NCBI RefSeq assembly: GCF_002025255.2
Contig: NZ_CP054587.1
Location: 2,840,576 to 2,904,575 of the forward strand
Origin: Halolamina sp. CBA1230
GTDB lineage: Archaea > Halobacteriota > Halobacteria > Halobacteriales > Haloferacaceae
Length of the DNA stretch: 64,000 nt
Reading direction: 5' to 3'
Of this stretch, positions 28,256-37,355 are shown piece after piece; position 1 is the stretch's first letter; every line of letters starts with the position of its first letter. Below the pieces are notes generated by a model. It made no database searches and was not told the origin of the DNA. It saw only the letters and a list, made by a program, of their open reading frames with translations. The translations under genes and the position numbers were made by a program.

Positions 28256-28597
28256 CTACGCCCCCTCCCGGGAAGAGCGTTGCGCGAGCGGGGTGGAACT
28301 GGTTTCGGGCGCCTCCACCGGCCGTTCGGTACGCTCGGCGGCGTCCCGGAACGCCGCCAGCGCCGCGAGCACGTCCCTGCCTCGCTCGACGAGCGAACCG
28401 TTTCCGTCCTGCTCGGCTGCTCGGACGGCCCGCCGGAGGCTCGCTTCGCCGCCGGCGTCGACGAACGCGGCCGCGCTGTCGACGCTTCCCATCGCCGTCT
28501 CGGCCTCGGCGACGACCCGCGTCGGTGCCTCTCTCGATGGGAAGTCGCCGTCGGCCAGTCGAGCCAGCGCGGTCGCGACTGTGTCGGGGTCGGTCAC
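28256..28597 (-). CDS. Small helical haloarchaeal protein upstream of mre11
   Basis: 113 residues, almost all helical with Ala, Glu and Arg (VATALARLADGDFPS, SLVERGRDVLAALAAFRDAA). No metal or nucleotide motif. It is 10 bp upstream of mre11 on the same strand and therefore likely co-transcribed with mre11-rad50. I do not recognise a named family. A link to DNA repair is suggested only by the operon. Confidence 0.7.
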   Translation of the reverse strand: MTDPDTVATALARLADGDFPSREAPTRVVAEAETAMGSVDSAAAFVDAGGEASLRRAVRAAEQDGNGSLVERGRDVLAALAAFRDAAERTERPVEAPETSSTPLAQRSSREGA

Positions 28598-28704
28598 GAC
28601 GGGGGTGCTCCCCCGATCACATTTGAGGGTTGGGCCGGAACCAGGGGAGAGCGGGGCTGTGTGCCCGGTTCGGCACCGTGGCGAGTTCCGACGCGACCCG
28701 AAGC

Positions 28705-28714
28705 CTCATAAGAG
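28705..28714 (+). promoter_or_regulatory. Promoter of pan (TATA-like CTCATAAGAG)
   Basis: The AT-rich element is centred about 26 bp before the ATG at 28736, in line with a leaderless transcript. Confidence 0.45.
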
Positions 28715-28735
28715 TCAGCCGCTTACGGTCCGGCA

Positions 28736-29950
28736 ATGAGCGATACGGTTGACGACGTCGAACTCCCCTACGAGGAGACGGCGTCGCAACAGGAGAAGAT
28801 CGAGTCCCTCCGCGAGCGCCTGGAGGAGCTCGAGGACCAGAACGAACAGATGCGCGACAGCCTGCTGGACGCCAACGCCGAGAACAACAAGTACCAGCAG
28901 AAGCTCGAGCGACTCTCCCACGAGAACGAGAAGCTCAAGCAGTCGCCGCTGTTCGTCGCGACGGTCCAGGAGATCACCGACGACGGCGTCGTGATCAAAC
29001 AGCACGGCAACAACCAGGAGGCGCTGACCGAGGTCACCGACGAGATGCGCGAGGACATCGAGCCCGACGACCGCGTCGCGGTCAACAACTCGCTGTCGGT
29101 CGTCCAGAAGCTGACCCGCGAGACCGACGTCCGGGCTCGCGTCATGCAGATCGACCACTCGCCGGACGTGACCTACGGCGACATCGGCGGGCTCAAAGAC
29201 CAGATGCGCGAAGTGCGCGAGACGGTCGAACTCCCGCTCCAGCAGCCCGACACGTTCGACTCGGTCGGCATCCAGCCCCCGAGCGGGATCCTGCTCCACG
29301 GCCCGCCCGGCACCGGGAAGACGATGCTCGCGAAGGCGGTCGCCAACGAGACCGACGCGAGCTTCATCAAGATGGCCGGCTCCGAACTCGTCCACAAGTT
29401 CATCGGCGAGGGGGCGAAGCTCGTGCGCGACCTGTTCGAGGTCGCCCGCGAGAACGAGCCCGCGGTGATCTTCATCGACGAGATCGACGCGATCGCCTCG
29501 AAACGGACGGACTCGAAGACCTCCGGCGACGCCGAGGTCCAGCGCACGATGATGCAGCTGCTCTCGGAGATGGACGGGTTCGACGAGCGCGGCGAGATCC
29601 GCATCATCGCCGCGACCAACCGCTTCGACATGCTCGACGAGGCGATCCTGCGCCCCGGTCGCTTCGACCGCCTCATCGAGGTGCCCAAGCCCGACGCCGA
29701 GGGCCGCGAGCTCATCTTCCAGATTCACACCCGCGACATGAACGTCGCCGACGACGTGGAGTTCGGCGAGCTCGCCGAAATGACCGACGACGCCTCCGGC
29801 GCCGACGTGAAGGCGATCTGTACGGAGGCCGGGATGTTCGCGATCCGCGACGACCGCACCGAGATCGAGAAGCGGGACTTCGTCGAGGCTTGGGAGAAAC
29901 TCCAGGGTAGCGAGACGATGGATACGGGCGACTCGCCGGCGTTCGCCTGA
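28736..29950 (+). CDS. pan: Proteasome-activating nucleotidase PAN (AAA+ ATPase)
   Basis: 404 residues. N-terminal coiled coil (EKIESLRERLEELEDQNEQM), OB domain, then AAA+ domain with Walker A GPPGTGKTMLAKAVANETDA, Walker B VIFIDEIDAIASKR, and arginine-finger region ATNRFDMLDEAILRPGRFDR. PAN hexamers unfold substrates and dock on the 20S proteasome. The C-terminus is SPAFA, so the HbYX-type docking motif has Phe in place of Tyr. Own promoter, divergent from the mre11-rad50 operon. Confidence 0.96.
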   Translation: MSDTVDDVELPYEETASQQEKIESLRERLEELEDQNEQMRDSLLDANAENNKYQQKLERLSHENEKLKQSPLFVATVQEITDDGVVIKQHGNNQEALTEVTDEMREDIEPDDRVAVNNSLSVVQKLTRETDVRARVMQIDHSPDVTYGDIGGLKDQMREVRETVELPLQQPDTFDSVGIQPPSGILLHGPPGTGKTMLAKAVANETDASFIKMAGSELVHKFIGEGAKLVRDLFEVARENEPAVIFIDEIDAIASKRTDSKTSGDAEVQRTMMQLLSEMDGFDERGEIRIIAATNRFDMLDEAILRPGRFDRLIEVPKPDAEGRELIFQIHTRDMNVADDVEFGELAEMTDDASGADVKAICTEAGMFAIRDDRTEIEKRDFVEAWEKLQGSETMDTGDSPAFA

Positions 29951-29998
29951 GGACTCGAACCGGCCGCTTTTTTGCCGTCCGCCGTCGCTCGCGTAGCC

Positions 29999-30322
29999 AT
30001 GGTCGACGATCCCGCCATGCCCGAACAGCGCGTCGTCGCGCAGTTCCTCGACGAGCACGGGATGCGATCGCCGCCCGCGTACCGCCTCCTCGACCTGACT
30101 GCTGAAGTGGGCGAGGTCGCCGCCGACGCCGCGAAGTCGAGCGAGTACGGCGAGTCCCCCGAGTCGCTCTCCGTCCCCGAGGACGAACTCGGCGACGCAC
30201 TGTTCGCGCTGCTGGCGCTGGCCGAGGAACTGGACGTCGACGCCGGCACCGCGTTCGAGACAACGCTCGCGAAGTACGAGGCGCGGATCCACGAAAACGG
30301 CGACGCCGGCTCGGGCGCCTAG
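29999..30322 (+). CDS. MazG-like nucleotide pyrophosphohydrolase
   Basis: 107 residues from ATG 29999. The all-alpha MazG metal motif is visible as LTAEVGEVAADAAKSSEYG and, about 30 residues on, EDELGDALFALLALAEEL. Single-domain members hydrolyse non-canonical or excess NTPs to monophosphates. It follows pan after about 48 bp on the same strand and its stop overlaps that of the small gene on the opposite strand. Confidence 0.85.
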   Translation: MVDDPAMPEQRVVAQFLDEHGMRSPPAYRLLDLTAEVGEVAADAAKSSEYGESPESLSVPEDELGDALFALLALAEELDVDAGTAFETTLAKYEARIHENGDAGSGA

Positions 30323-30441
30323 AGCAGGAAGAAGATCGCGGTCGGAATCCCGAACAGCAGCACCGTCATGGCGGCCAGGATCAGCCCGTAGCCGCCGAAG
30401 GTGCCCGCCAGCGCGCGCCAGGAGGGGTGATCGGTGTCCAT
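30319..30441 (-). CDS. Very small single-pass membrane protein
   Basis: 40 residues from ATG 30439-30441: MDTDHPSWRALAG, then a hydrophobic stretch GLILAAMTVLLFGIPTAIFF. The length and composition are typical of haloarchaeal micro-membrane proteins. It overlaps the MazG-like stop by 4 bp and lies about 55 bp before the PAC2 gene end on the same strand. Function unknown. Confidence 0.6.
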   Translation of the reverse strand: MDTDHPSWRALAGTFGGYGLILAAMTVLLFGIPTAIFFLL

Positions 30442-30496
30442 ACCGGGTTCGGGATGCGGCGGGACTTAGTTCTGCGGGGTCGGCGCGGCCGCCGAC

Positions 30497-31435
30497 TTAG
30501 CCGATGTACCGAAGCTCCTCGTCGCCCGCCATCCCGCCACCGCCGCCCTCCTGCATCTGCTGGATCTTGCTCACGACCTCCTCCATCTCCTCGGCGCGCT
30601 TCTCCAGCGCGGCGAAGTCGACGCGGAACTCGAGCTGCTGCTCCAGCGTCTCGAGGACGGCTTTCGCGCTCTTGGGGTCGACGAGGTAGCCGCTGGTCTC
30701 GCCCATCAGGCAGGCCACGTCGAGGCCGCGCCGGCCGCCGAGACCGAGCAGCAGCCCCGAGACGCCGACGATACCGCCGGCGGGCTCGTCGCCGCGGAAC
30801 TCCACGCCAGCGTCCGCGAGCGAGTCGGTGAGTTCGCCCCGGCTGACCGCGCCGAGGACGTTGTGTTCCTCGATGAGTTCGCCCGTCGGGACGCCGCCCA
30901 GCGCGTACGCCTCCTCGACGCCGAACGACTCGGCCACGTCGAGGAACGCCTCGGTTAGCTGGTAGTGGCCCTTGTTGCTGCCGGCCTGGTGGTTCCCCGT
31001 GAGCACGAGCAGGTCGCGCTCGACCGGGACGGTGCCGGGGTCCTCCTCGGCGTCGTCCTCACTCCCTTCCTCGTCGACGTCGCCGCCGTCGGCGAGTGCG
31101 TCACCTTCGGGGCTCTCGTCGTCCTCGTCCGCCGCGTTCTCGTCCTCGTCGTCGACTTCCGACTCCTCGTCTTCCTCCACATCCGAAGGCGTCGGCGAGG
31201 AAAGGTCGACCGCGTGGAACGAGGCGCAGGTCAGCGAGGCGACACCGTCGTCGTCGACGTCGACCTGCGGCGGGAACTCGTCGGCGTACACTCGGCGGAC
31301 GAGCGTGCTCTCGAACTCCTCGAGCAGGTGCTCGGCGGCGAGTTTGCCGACGTGGCCGACGCCCGGCAGCCCCTCGACCAGCACGGGCTCCCGGAGATCG
31401 GGGTCTGCGACCGTCTCGATGTCGATGGGATCCAT
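30497..31435 (-). CDS. PAC2 family protein (proteasome assembly chaperone-like) with acidic insert
   Basis: 312 residues. The PAC2 fold is recognisable from PVLVEGLPGVGHVGKLAAEH at the N-terminus, LLVLTGNHQAGSNKGHYQLT, YALGGVPTGEL and CLMGETSGYLVDPKSAKAVL. Between two core strands, at about residues 80-135, sits an extremely acidic low-complexity insert (E/D/S/A). A coiled coil and a glycine-rich tail end the protein. The ATG at 31433-31435 gives the family start. Last gene of the L44e-S27e-eIF2-alpha-Nop10 operon. Archaeal PAC2 proteins are proposed proteasome-assembly factors. Confidence 0.9.
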   Translation of the reverse strand: MDPIDIETVADPDLREPVLVEGLPGVGHVGKLAAEHLLEEFESTLVRRVYADEFPPQVDVDDDGVASLTCASFHAVDLSSPTPSDVEEDEESEVDDEDENAADEDDESPEGDALADGGDVDEEGSEDDAEEDPGTVPVERDLLVLTGNHQAGSNKGHYQLTEAFLDVAESFGVEEAYALGGVPTGELIEEHNVLGAVSRGELTDSLADAGVEFRGDEPAGGIVGVSGLLLGLGGRRGLDVACLMGETSGYLVDPKSAKAVLETLEQQLEFRVDFAALEKRAEEMEEVVSKIQQMQEGGGGGMAGDEELRYIG

Positions 31436-31478
31436 ACCCGCGAATGGTCTCTCGGCGGGTAAAGGTACGTCGAAACCC

Positions 31479-31703
31479 TCAGGCCGTGTCAGGGCCGGCG
31501 TCGCGGGCCCGGCGGCGGTACTCGCCGTACGGGTCCGCGGGGTCGAACGGCGCCGGGGCGGAGTTGATCGCCTCGGCGCCACAGTCGGGACACTCAGCAG
31601 AAAGCGTGTATACGGGTCGGTCGTGTTGGCCCGACCCGTCTGCTCGATCCGGGTCGTCCTCGGACCTCCACGCCGAACAGACGCGGATGTCCGACTTCGT
31701 CAT
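31479..31703 (-). CDS. nop10: H/ACA ribonucleoprotein subunit Nop10
   Basis: 74 residues. The core [22 protein letters not shown] and [19 protein letters not shown] is Nop10, which stabilises Cbf5 for rRNA pseudouridylation. About 13 acidic residues ([13 protein letters not shown]) are inserted between the W and the H-D-R-P-V-Y stretch, where haloarchaeal Nop10 usually has a tight turn. Zinc ligands are reduced to the single C-P-D-C pair plus the first Cys. ATGA overlap with eIF2-alpha. Confidence 0.88.
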   Translation of the reverse strand: MTKSDIRVCSAWRSEDDPDRADGSGQHDRPVYTLSAECPDCGAEAINSAPAPFDPADPYGEYRRRARDAGPDTA

Positions 31704-32494
31704 TCGTCGTCTTCGTTGCGCTCGCGGTGGTACTCGGCGGTGCCGCCGTGCTCCTCGACCTCGGTCTTGGCGCGTGCGGCGGCGGCCTCGAGCTCCGCCT
31801 CGGCGGTCTTGTAGTCGGGGGCCTGCACCTCGATGCGGTACTCCGGGGCGCCGACGTAGGACACTTCGAGTTCGACCTCCTCGGGAACGTCGTGGTCGCC
31901 GTCGCCCGCGGCGGCCCGCAGTGCCGCCTTCACGTCGTCGACGCCGTCGGGGCCGGGCGAGCGGATGTCCACGTAGCCGGTGACGTTGACGTACGGCACC
32001 GAGACGTTCTCCCGGGCGGTCTGGACGACCGCCTGGGTGGCCTCGTCGTCGAGGCCGACGCCGTCCAGCGCCTCCATCCCGTGGATGGCGGCCTCCTCGA
32101 ACGCCTCGTACAGCGAGTCGTACTCGGCGGTGAGCGTCTCGACCACGTCGTCGCGGTCGTGGTCCTCGCCGAACGCCAGCTCCATCCACTTGTCGGCTTT
32201 CTGTTGGTTCTTCCACTCCTGGATCGTCTGCTTGCGCTGGTGCTCGTTGACGTCCTTGAGCGAGAGGTCCACCTGCTGGGCGGACTCGTCGACCTCGAGC
32301 ACTTTGGCGACGACCGTGCGGCCGACGCTGACGTGATCGCGGACGTTCTTGATCCAGCCGGAGGCGACCTCCGAGATGTGGACCAGCCCGCGGTGCTCGT
32401 AGCCCTCCATGTCGACGAACACGCCGAAATCGGCGATCTCGTCGACAGTGCCGACGACGAGCTCACCCGGCTCGGGCCACTCGTTCCCCGCCAT
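31700..32494 (-). CDS. eif2a: Translation initiation factor 2 subunit alpha
   Basis: 264 residues in three domains: an S1 OB domain ([40 protein letters not shown]), a helical middle domain and the C-terminal alpha-beta domain that binds the gamma subunit ([18 protein letters not shown]). aIF2 delivers the initiator tRNA to the ribosome; the matching tRNA gene is elsewhere in this window. Part of a translation operon with S27e before and Nop10 after. Confidence 0.96.
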   Translation of the reverse strand: MAGNEWPEPGELVVGTVDEIADFGVFVDMEGYEHRGLVHISEVASGWIKNVRDHVSVGRTVVAKVLEVDESAQQVDLSLKDVNEHQRKQTIQEWKNQQKADKWMELAFGEDHDRDDVVETLTAEYDSLYEAFEEAAIHGMEALDGVGLDDEATQAVVQTARENVSVPYVNVTGYVDIRSPGPDGVDDVKAALRAAAGDGDHDVPEEVELEVSYVGAPEYRIEVQAPDYKTAEAELEAAAARAKTEVEEHGGTAEYHRERNEDDE

Positions 32495-32500
32495 GCGGTG

Positions 32501-32674
32501 TTATCGCGCCTCGACGATGTCGGCGACTTCGCCGTTGATGTCGGCCTTCCCGCCGGTGGGCGTCGCCAGCGTGGTGCCACAGACGGCGCAGTTTACCGTC
32601 GTGGACGCGTTCTGGAAGACGATCTGCTCGTTCTCGCAGTCCGGACAGACGACTTCGAGGAAGCTCCCCGTCAT
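32501..32674 (-). CDS. rps27e: 30S ribosomal protein S27e
   Basis: 57 residues. Zinc ribbon [14 protein letters not shown] and [17 protein letters not shown] with four cysteines, the complete S27e fold. The start overlaps the end of L44e by 4 bp and the stop is 6 bp from eIF2-alpha. Confidence 0.96.
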   Translation of the reverse strand: MTGSFLEVVCPDCENEQIVFQNASTTVNCAVCGTTLATPTGGKADINGEVADIVEAR

Positions 32675-32952
32675 TCCTGGAACTCCAGGCGGCCGGTCCG
32701 CCACCCCTCTCGCATGTGGGCCTTGTTGCAGTCCGAGCAGATGTACTTCAGGTGGGTCTTCTTGGTCGGCTTGTTGCCGGCCGGCACCTTCGAGAACTTC
32801 CCGGAGTTCCCGATGGTCTTCTTCCCGCGCTCCTGCTGGCGGGCGGCCCACTTCATCCCGGTCTGACGGCCGGACCGGACCTTCTCGATCTCGTGTTCGT
32901 GGTGGGCGTCACAGTGCGGACAGTACGTGTTCATGCGGCGTGGCATCTCCAT
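32671..32952 (-). CDS. rpl44e: 50S ribosomal protein L44e
   Basis: 93 residues from ATG 32950-32952 ([14 protein letters not shown]), the family start. The zinc ligands are CPHC and CSDC; the middle [20 protein letters not shown] is rRNA-binding and the tail [15 protein letters not shown] is characteristic. First gene of the translation operon on the minus strand; a TTAAAAC element at about 32991 may be its promoter. Confidence 0.97.
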   Translation of the reverse strand: MEMPRRMNTYCPHCDAHHEHEIEKVRSGRQTGMKWAARQQERGKKTIGNSGKFSKVPAGNKPTKKTHLKYICSDCNKAHMREGWRTGRLEFQE

Positions 32953-33093
32953 GGATATTCGCCTCTTGGCGGCGACTTCGGGAGGATCGCTTAAAACCCG
33001 TTTGGTCTCGTCCGGCTGGCGAGTGAGACCGCACACGACCCTTCCGAAGGTAATCTGCTGATAACAAATGGCTCGTACGCTGACCTCGGAGGT

Positions 33094-33537
33094 ATGCCTC
33101 CGCGAGATGGTCCCCAGACTTGGAGAGAGCTGCCCGCGGAGTCGATCCGGGCCGTTCGATCCAACTGTAGTCGACCCCGCCCACAAACTGCCGGATACAT
33201 CTTCGTTCTGGCGGCCGGAACTGGGATAAGCGTAACTGGCGGGATCCTGCCGGCCTACCTATCGTGGTGGTGGCTGGACAAAGTCGGCCACGTCGCTGGC
33301 GGCTTGACGCTCACCCTCGGCCTGTTGATTCTGCTCTCCCCTACAGCCACGGCCGTGAGTGTGGTCCTCTTGTCGATCCTGTGGGAGGTGTTCGAGTGGA
33401 CCGTCGGAGCCCCGTTTCTCGTCACGCCGCTCGATACGAAGCTGGATCTGCTCGCGGGGTGGATCGGGTTGGCCCTCGCGCTCGTCGTGGCCGGGCGGGA
33501 GAGTGAATCTCGATCGGCGGGGGAGCGAAGCGGTTAA
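33094..33537 (+). CDS. Membrane protein with VanZ/DUF2238-like signature
   Basis: 147 residues from ATG 33094; the first 32 residues are polar and unremarkable, so the true start could be later. Four hydrophobic helices follow. The polar pattern D-K-V-G-H in [23 protein letters not shown] and [12 protein letters not shown] is that of VanZ/YjdF-type (DUF2238) membrane proteins. It is 25 bp upstream of the HAH_0734-type gene. Function unknown. Confidence 0.65.
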   Translation: MPPRDGPQTWRELPAESIRAVRSNCSRPRPQTAGYIFVLAAGTGISVTGGILPAYLSWWWLDKVGHVAGGLTLTLGLLILLSPTATAVSVVLLSILWEVFEWTVGAPFLVTPLDTKLDLLAGWIGLALALVVAGRESESRSAGERSG

Positions 33538-33562
33538 GGAGCGAGTGGCCGAAGGAGCGCGC

Positions 33563-33829
33563 ATGAAGCAGCTCATCGTCCACGGCGACGCGGGGTTCCG
33601 GCGTGACGACGTGATCGAGGTCGACGGGGAGGAGCTGGTCTGTTTCGGCGTCGCCAAACAGGGCGACTGGCACGGTCCCGACGAGCCACAGCTCTGGTGT
33701 ACGGTCGGCACCGAGGACGAACAGGAGAAGTACGACAAGCGCCAGTACGTCCCCCACTGGCTCGACACCGAGAGCGTCGACGCCGCGGACGTCGAGATCG
33801 TGAGCGAGAAGAACCCGCTGAACGTATAG
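33563..33829 (+). CDS. HAH_0734 family haloarchaeal protein
   Basis: 88 residues (MKQLIVHGDAGFRRDD, then GVAKQGDWHGPDEPQLWCTV and YVPHWLDTE). The pattern matches the haloarchaeal family named after Haloarcula HAH_0734. Soluble, beta-rich, no catalytic motif. Start ATG 33563 follows a GGAG element. Confidence 0.8.
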   Translation: MKQLIVHGDAGFRRDDVIEVDGEELVCFGVAKQGDWHGPDEPQLWCTVGTEDEQEKYDKRQYVPHWLDTESVDAADVEIVSEKNPLNV

Positions 33830-33856
33830 CGTTCACCTCTTCTCCAGCCCGCCACG

Positions 33857-36202
33857 TTACGCCGGTAGCTCTCCGGCGGTCACCTCGTACACGACCACGT
33901 CACCCTCGGTGAACACTGGCTCGTAGCCCGCGCGCTCGTCGAAGTCGACCAGGTCGTCGCCGTAGCGGTTCCGCTCGGCGCTGCCGACCCAGACGTACTC
34001 GACGTCGTGGTCGCGGATCACCGACGCCGCGTCGGCGGGCGAGCCGGTGTACAGCGCGTCGACGGCGTCGACCCGGGCGTAGTACGCCTCGCTCCCGCGA
34101 TAGCCGACCTCGTGTGCCCAGCCGACGACCGTCGGGACGCCGGTCAGGCTGGCGCCGATCGCGGAGTTCCAGTTGTACATCCCGGGGGTCCCCCCTTGAG
34201 CGGGCGCCGAGACGATCACCGTCTCCCCGTCGGCGGTTCGGTCGAGCCAGTCGACCGCCGCGAGCTCGTCGTCCTCGTACCAGGACGGCATCTCGGTCGC
34301 GTCGAGCGTCGGCTCCTCCACGTTCGCGAAGTGGCCCGAGAGCGCGAACCCGCCGTACACCGAGGTCGAGAGTACGAGCAGCGCGACGAGCGCGGGCACG
34401 GCGACGCCACGGCCGAGCGACGGGCTATCGGCGGCTCGAGCTGCCCGCTTCGCACGCGCCAGCAGCCCCGCAACCGCCGCGCCCGCGCCGACGCCCCAGA
34501 ACACCCAGACCTGCATGTACGTCTTGAACACCGTGTTCATCCGGAGCGGGCCGGCCTGCTCGTTGACGTAGACGATCTCCACGATCGTCACCAGCCCCGC
34601 GCCGGCGACGATCAGCACCGTCTCGTACCCTGCGTCACGGAACCGGAGGACGGCCCAGCCGACGACGAGCAGCGGGAGCGTGAACGCCAGCACGTCGAGC
34701 GGGAGCAGGATCGCGACGGCGCCGACGGCAGCGACCGCCAGCGCCAGCGGCGCGCGGCGTCCCGGCTCCACCCGCGAGAACAGGTAGAGTCCGAACACGA
34801 GCAGGAACGCGCCGTGGACCGCGAACAGTTCCAACACCCCACTGCGGGCAGCGGCAGGGAGGAACTCGATCGTCCGACTGCTCCCGCCGGTCATCGTTCG
34901 CGTCAGGAACGGGAGCGCCAGCACGCCCGCGACGGCGACCAGACCGCCGACGACACCCAGCGGCACGAACAGTCGTTCGATCTCGGCGAGTGCGCGATCG
35001 CCCGCTCCGTCGTCGCCGAGCGAGTCCGCGAGCCGTTGTCGCCCCTGACGAACGCGCTCGGCGGCGCTTCCGGGCAGCAGCGCCGTCGGGTCGGCCGGCG
35101 AGAGCGCGAGCGCGAGGTAGGTGACGCCGAAGACGGAGGGGAAGCTCCACGTGCTCGTGACGATCTGGAAGAACCCGAGCAGGGGGACGACCGCGAGCAG
35201 CCCCAGTCGGCGACGGCGTTCGGTCGCGGGCGTCAGGTAGAGGGCGAACCCCAGCGCCGCCCCGAGCAGGAGGAACGGCGTCCCCATCATGTGGGCGTGC
35301 ATGTCGCCGTTGAGCCACGCGAACAGCGGGAACTCGTTGATCGTGGGGAACGTGTTGCCGTCGACCGTGTCGCCGATCACGCGGCTGGCCGACCAGTAGC
35401 TGAACCCCTCGCCCGAGAGCGGGAGCGGTTCGACCCCCGGGGCGAGCGAGGACTGGAGCCCCGGCGGAAGCAGACCGAGTAGCAGTCGACCGGCTGTCGT
35501 GACGTTGCTCGCGAAGCCGACGAAAAAGGCCGCGAACGCGCCGCCGACGCCGGGATTCCACCCGTGTTCGGCCGCGGCGTTCGCAGCGAGGTCGTAGGCG
35601 GCGGTCACGAGCATCGCGTAGAACCCCGCGAGCGCGAGGTTGTAGGCGAGTTCGGGCGTCGTGCCGGTCAGATAGGTCAGGATCGCCGCGAGCAGGTGGC
35701 CGCCGTAGTAGTACTGCACCGGCTCGCCCGCGAACCAGAAGTCCTCGGGCGGGAGCGTCCCTGAACGGAGGAGGGTCCGGAGCATCCCGTAGTCGAGGTA
35801 CTTCTCGCCGCCGATGGCGTGGACCGCGGGGTCGGCGCTACGGATCGCGACCAGGAAGAGAAAGGCGGCGGCGAACACGACCGCCGTCTCGGCGACGGCG
35901 CGGCGATCGACGCCGATCCCCTCGGCGGGTCGGAGCTCACCGTCCCGTAACGCCTCACGATCGAGCCCCAGCGCGGCGGCGATGCCGACGAGGACGGCGA
36001 GCCCCGCGGCGACCGTGAGCGGCCCGAAGGAGAGCTTCCCGAGCCAGTACACCGGGAGCCAGATCGTCACTAGCGCGATCGGGAGCGCGAACCCGCTCCC
36101 GTTGCTCCGGAGCCGGGCGAACAGCCGGGCCGCGATCGGGTAGCCGAGCACGGCCACCCCGGCGAAAACAGCCAGCCAGACGAGCACGGCGAGGTACTGC
36201 AT
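33857..36202 (-). CDS. DUF2298 (Chlor_Arch_YYY) polytopic membrane protein
   Basis: 781 residues with about 15-20 hydrophobic helices. The family-defining triple tyrosine is in EPVQYYYGGHLLAAIL, preceded by EKYLDYGMLRTLLRSG. A C-terminal soluble domain (about residues 640-781) contains VIVSAPAQGGTPGMYNWNSA and YYARVDAVDALYTG. The architecture resembles GT-C glycosyltransferases that use lipid-linked sugars; the catalytic role is not established. Start ATG 36200-36202 puts the first helix at the N-terminus; the upstream frame lacks helices. Confidence 0.88.
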   Translation of the reverse strand: MQYLAVLVWLAVFAGVAVLGYPIAARLFARLRSNGSGFALPIALVTIWLPVYWLGKLSFGPLTVAAGLAVLVGIAAALGLDREALRDGELRPAEGIGVDRRAVAETAVVFAAAFLFLVAIRSADPAVHAIGGEKYLDYGMLRTLLRSGTLPPEDFWFAGEPVQYYYGGHLLAAILTYLTGTTPELAYNLALAGFYAMLVTAAYDLAANAAAEHGWNPGVGGAFAAFFVGFASNVTTAGRLLLGLLPPGLQSSLAPGVEPLPLSGEGFSYWSASRVIGDTVDGNTFPTINEFPLFAWLNGDMHAHMMGTPFLLLGAALGFALYLTPATERRRRLGLLAVVPLLGFFQIVTSTWSFPSVFGVTYLALALSPADPTALLPGSAAERVRQGRQRLADSLGDDGAGDRALAEIERLFVPLGVVGGLVAVAGVLALPFLTRTMTGGSSRTIEFLPAAARSGVLELFAVHGAFLLVFGLYLFSRVEPGRRAPLALAVAAVGAVAILLPLDVLAFTLPLLVVGWAVLRFRDAGYETVLIVAGAGLVTIVEIVYVNEQAGPLRMNTVFKTYMQVWVFWGVGAGAAVAGLLARAKRAARAADSPSLGRGVAVPALVALLVLSTSVYGGFALSGHFANVEEPTLDATEMPSWYEDDELAAVDWLDRTADGETVIVSAPAQGGTPGMYNWNSAIGASLTGVPTVVGWAHEVGYRGSEAYYARVDAVDALYTGSPADAASVIRDHDVEYVWVGSAERNRYGDDLVDFDERAGYEPVFTEGDVVVYEVTAGELPA

Positions 36203-36440
36203 TGCCGGAAGCCGCGGCCCGAACCGGGAAACGCCTTTCGGGTGATGGTGTCCGCGACCCTCCCCCGATCGGCGCCCGAAAACGACGCTCTCGGTGATCG
36301 TACCCGAAGGGACGCGACGAACCGTTCGCTCCGGGCGTTTTCCGATCAGGGAAGTATTCTTTCCGAACGCAAAAACCCACGTGGGGTGATGCGTAACGTT
36401 CATGGGTGCGACAGACCGACGTATACCCACGAGGCTACGA

Positions 36441-37352
36441 ATGGCTACACTCGAAATCAACAACCTACACGCGGAAGTCGCCGAGAACGGGGAGCGAATC
36501 CTGCGCGGGGTCGATCTGGAGGTCGAATCCGGTGAGATCCACGCGCTGATGGGCCCGAACGGGTCGGGCAAGTCCACGACCGCCAAAGTCATCGCGGGCC
36601 ATCCGGCCTACGACGTGACCGAGGGCGAGATCCTGCTCCACCTCGACGACGAGGACCTCGCGGATATCGACGAGGAGCTGGAGGAGGAGCATTACCACTG
36701 GGACCTGCTCGACCTCGAACCCAACGAGCGGGCCGCGCTGGGGATCTTCCTTGCCTTCCAGTACCCCGCCGAGATCGAGGGGGTTACGATGACCAACTTC
36801 CTCCGCCAGGCGCTCAACGCCAAGCACGAGGAGCGCGAGGAGCTCTTCGAGGACGAGGAGGAGGCGGAGGCCGACGACGAGGACGAGGGGTACGAGTCCT
36901 CGCCGATGGAGGGGCCCCAGGACGAGGGCGAGATCGGCGTCGCCGAGTTCCAGCAGATCCTGAGCGAGAAGATGGAGCTGCTGGACATGGACGAGTCGTT
37001 CGCCCAGCGCTACCTCAACGCCGGCTTCTCGGGCGGCGAGAAGAAGCAGAACGAGGTGCTGCAGGCGGCGATCCTCGAGCCCTCGATCGCGGTGCTCGAC
37101 GAGATCGACTCCGGGCTCGACATCGACCGCCTCAGCGACGTCGCACAGGGTATCGAACGACTGAGTGACGAACAGGGCACCGGCGTCCTGCAGATCACCC
37201 ACTACCAGCGCATCCTCGACTACGTGGAGCCGGACCGCGTCCACGTGATGCTCGACGGCGAGGTCGTCATGGACGGCGACGCCGAGCTCGCCGAGGAGCT
37301 CGAGGAGGAAGGGTACGACTGGGTGCGCGAGCAGGTTTACGAGACGGCTTAA
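36441..37352 (+). CDS. sufC: Fe-S cluster assembly ATPase SufC
   Basis: 303 residues from ATG 36441 ([13 protein letters not shown]). ABC ATPase motifs: Walker [18 protein letters not shown]-loop [12 protein letters not shown], signature [12 protein letters not shown] and Walker [16 protein letters not shown] strongly acidic insert of about 35 residues follows the Q-loop region, a halophilic elaboration. SufC energises the SufBCD scaffold. First gene of sufCBD; an upstream 238-bp spacer contains AT-rich stretches (about 36350-36375) but no gene. Confidence 0.96.
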   Translation: MATLEINNLHAEVAENGERILRGVDLEVESGEIHALMGPNGSGKSTTAKVIAGHPAYDVTEGEILLHLDDEDLADIDEELEEEHYHWDLLDLEPNERAALGIFLAFQYPAEIEGVTMTNFLRQALNAKHEEREELFEDEEEAEADDEDEGYESSPMEGPQDEGEIGVAEFQQILSEKMELLDMDESFAQRYLNAGFSGGEKKQNEVLQAAILEPSIAVLDEIDSGLDIDRLSDVAQGIERLSDEQGTGVLQITHYQRILDYVEPDRVHVMLDGEVVMDGDAELAEELEEEGYDWVREQVYETA

Positions 37353-37355
37353 ACC

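Noticed and set aside
32909..33184. Minus-strand frames upstream of L44e
   Set aside because: They run through the promoter region, lack acidic composition and show no motif; L44e has its conserved start at 32952.
35564..35764. Short plus-strand frames inside the DUF2298 gene
   Set aside because: Antisense of a well-supported polytopic membrane protein.
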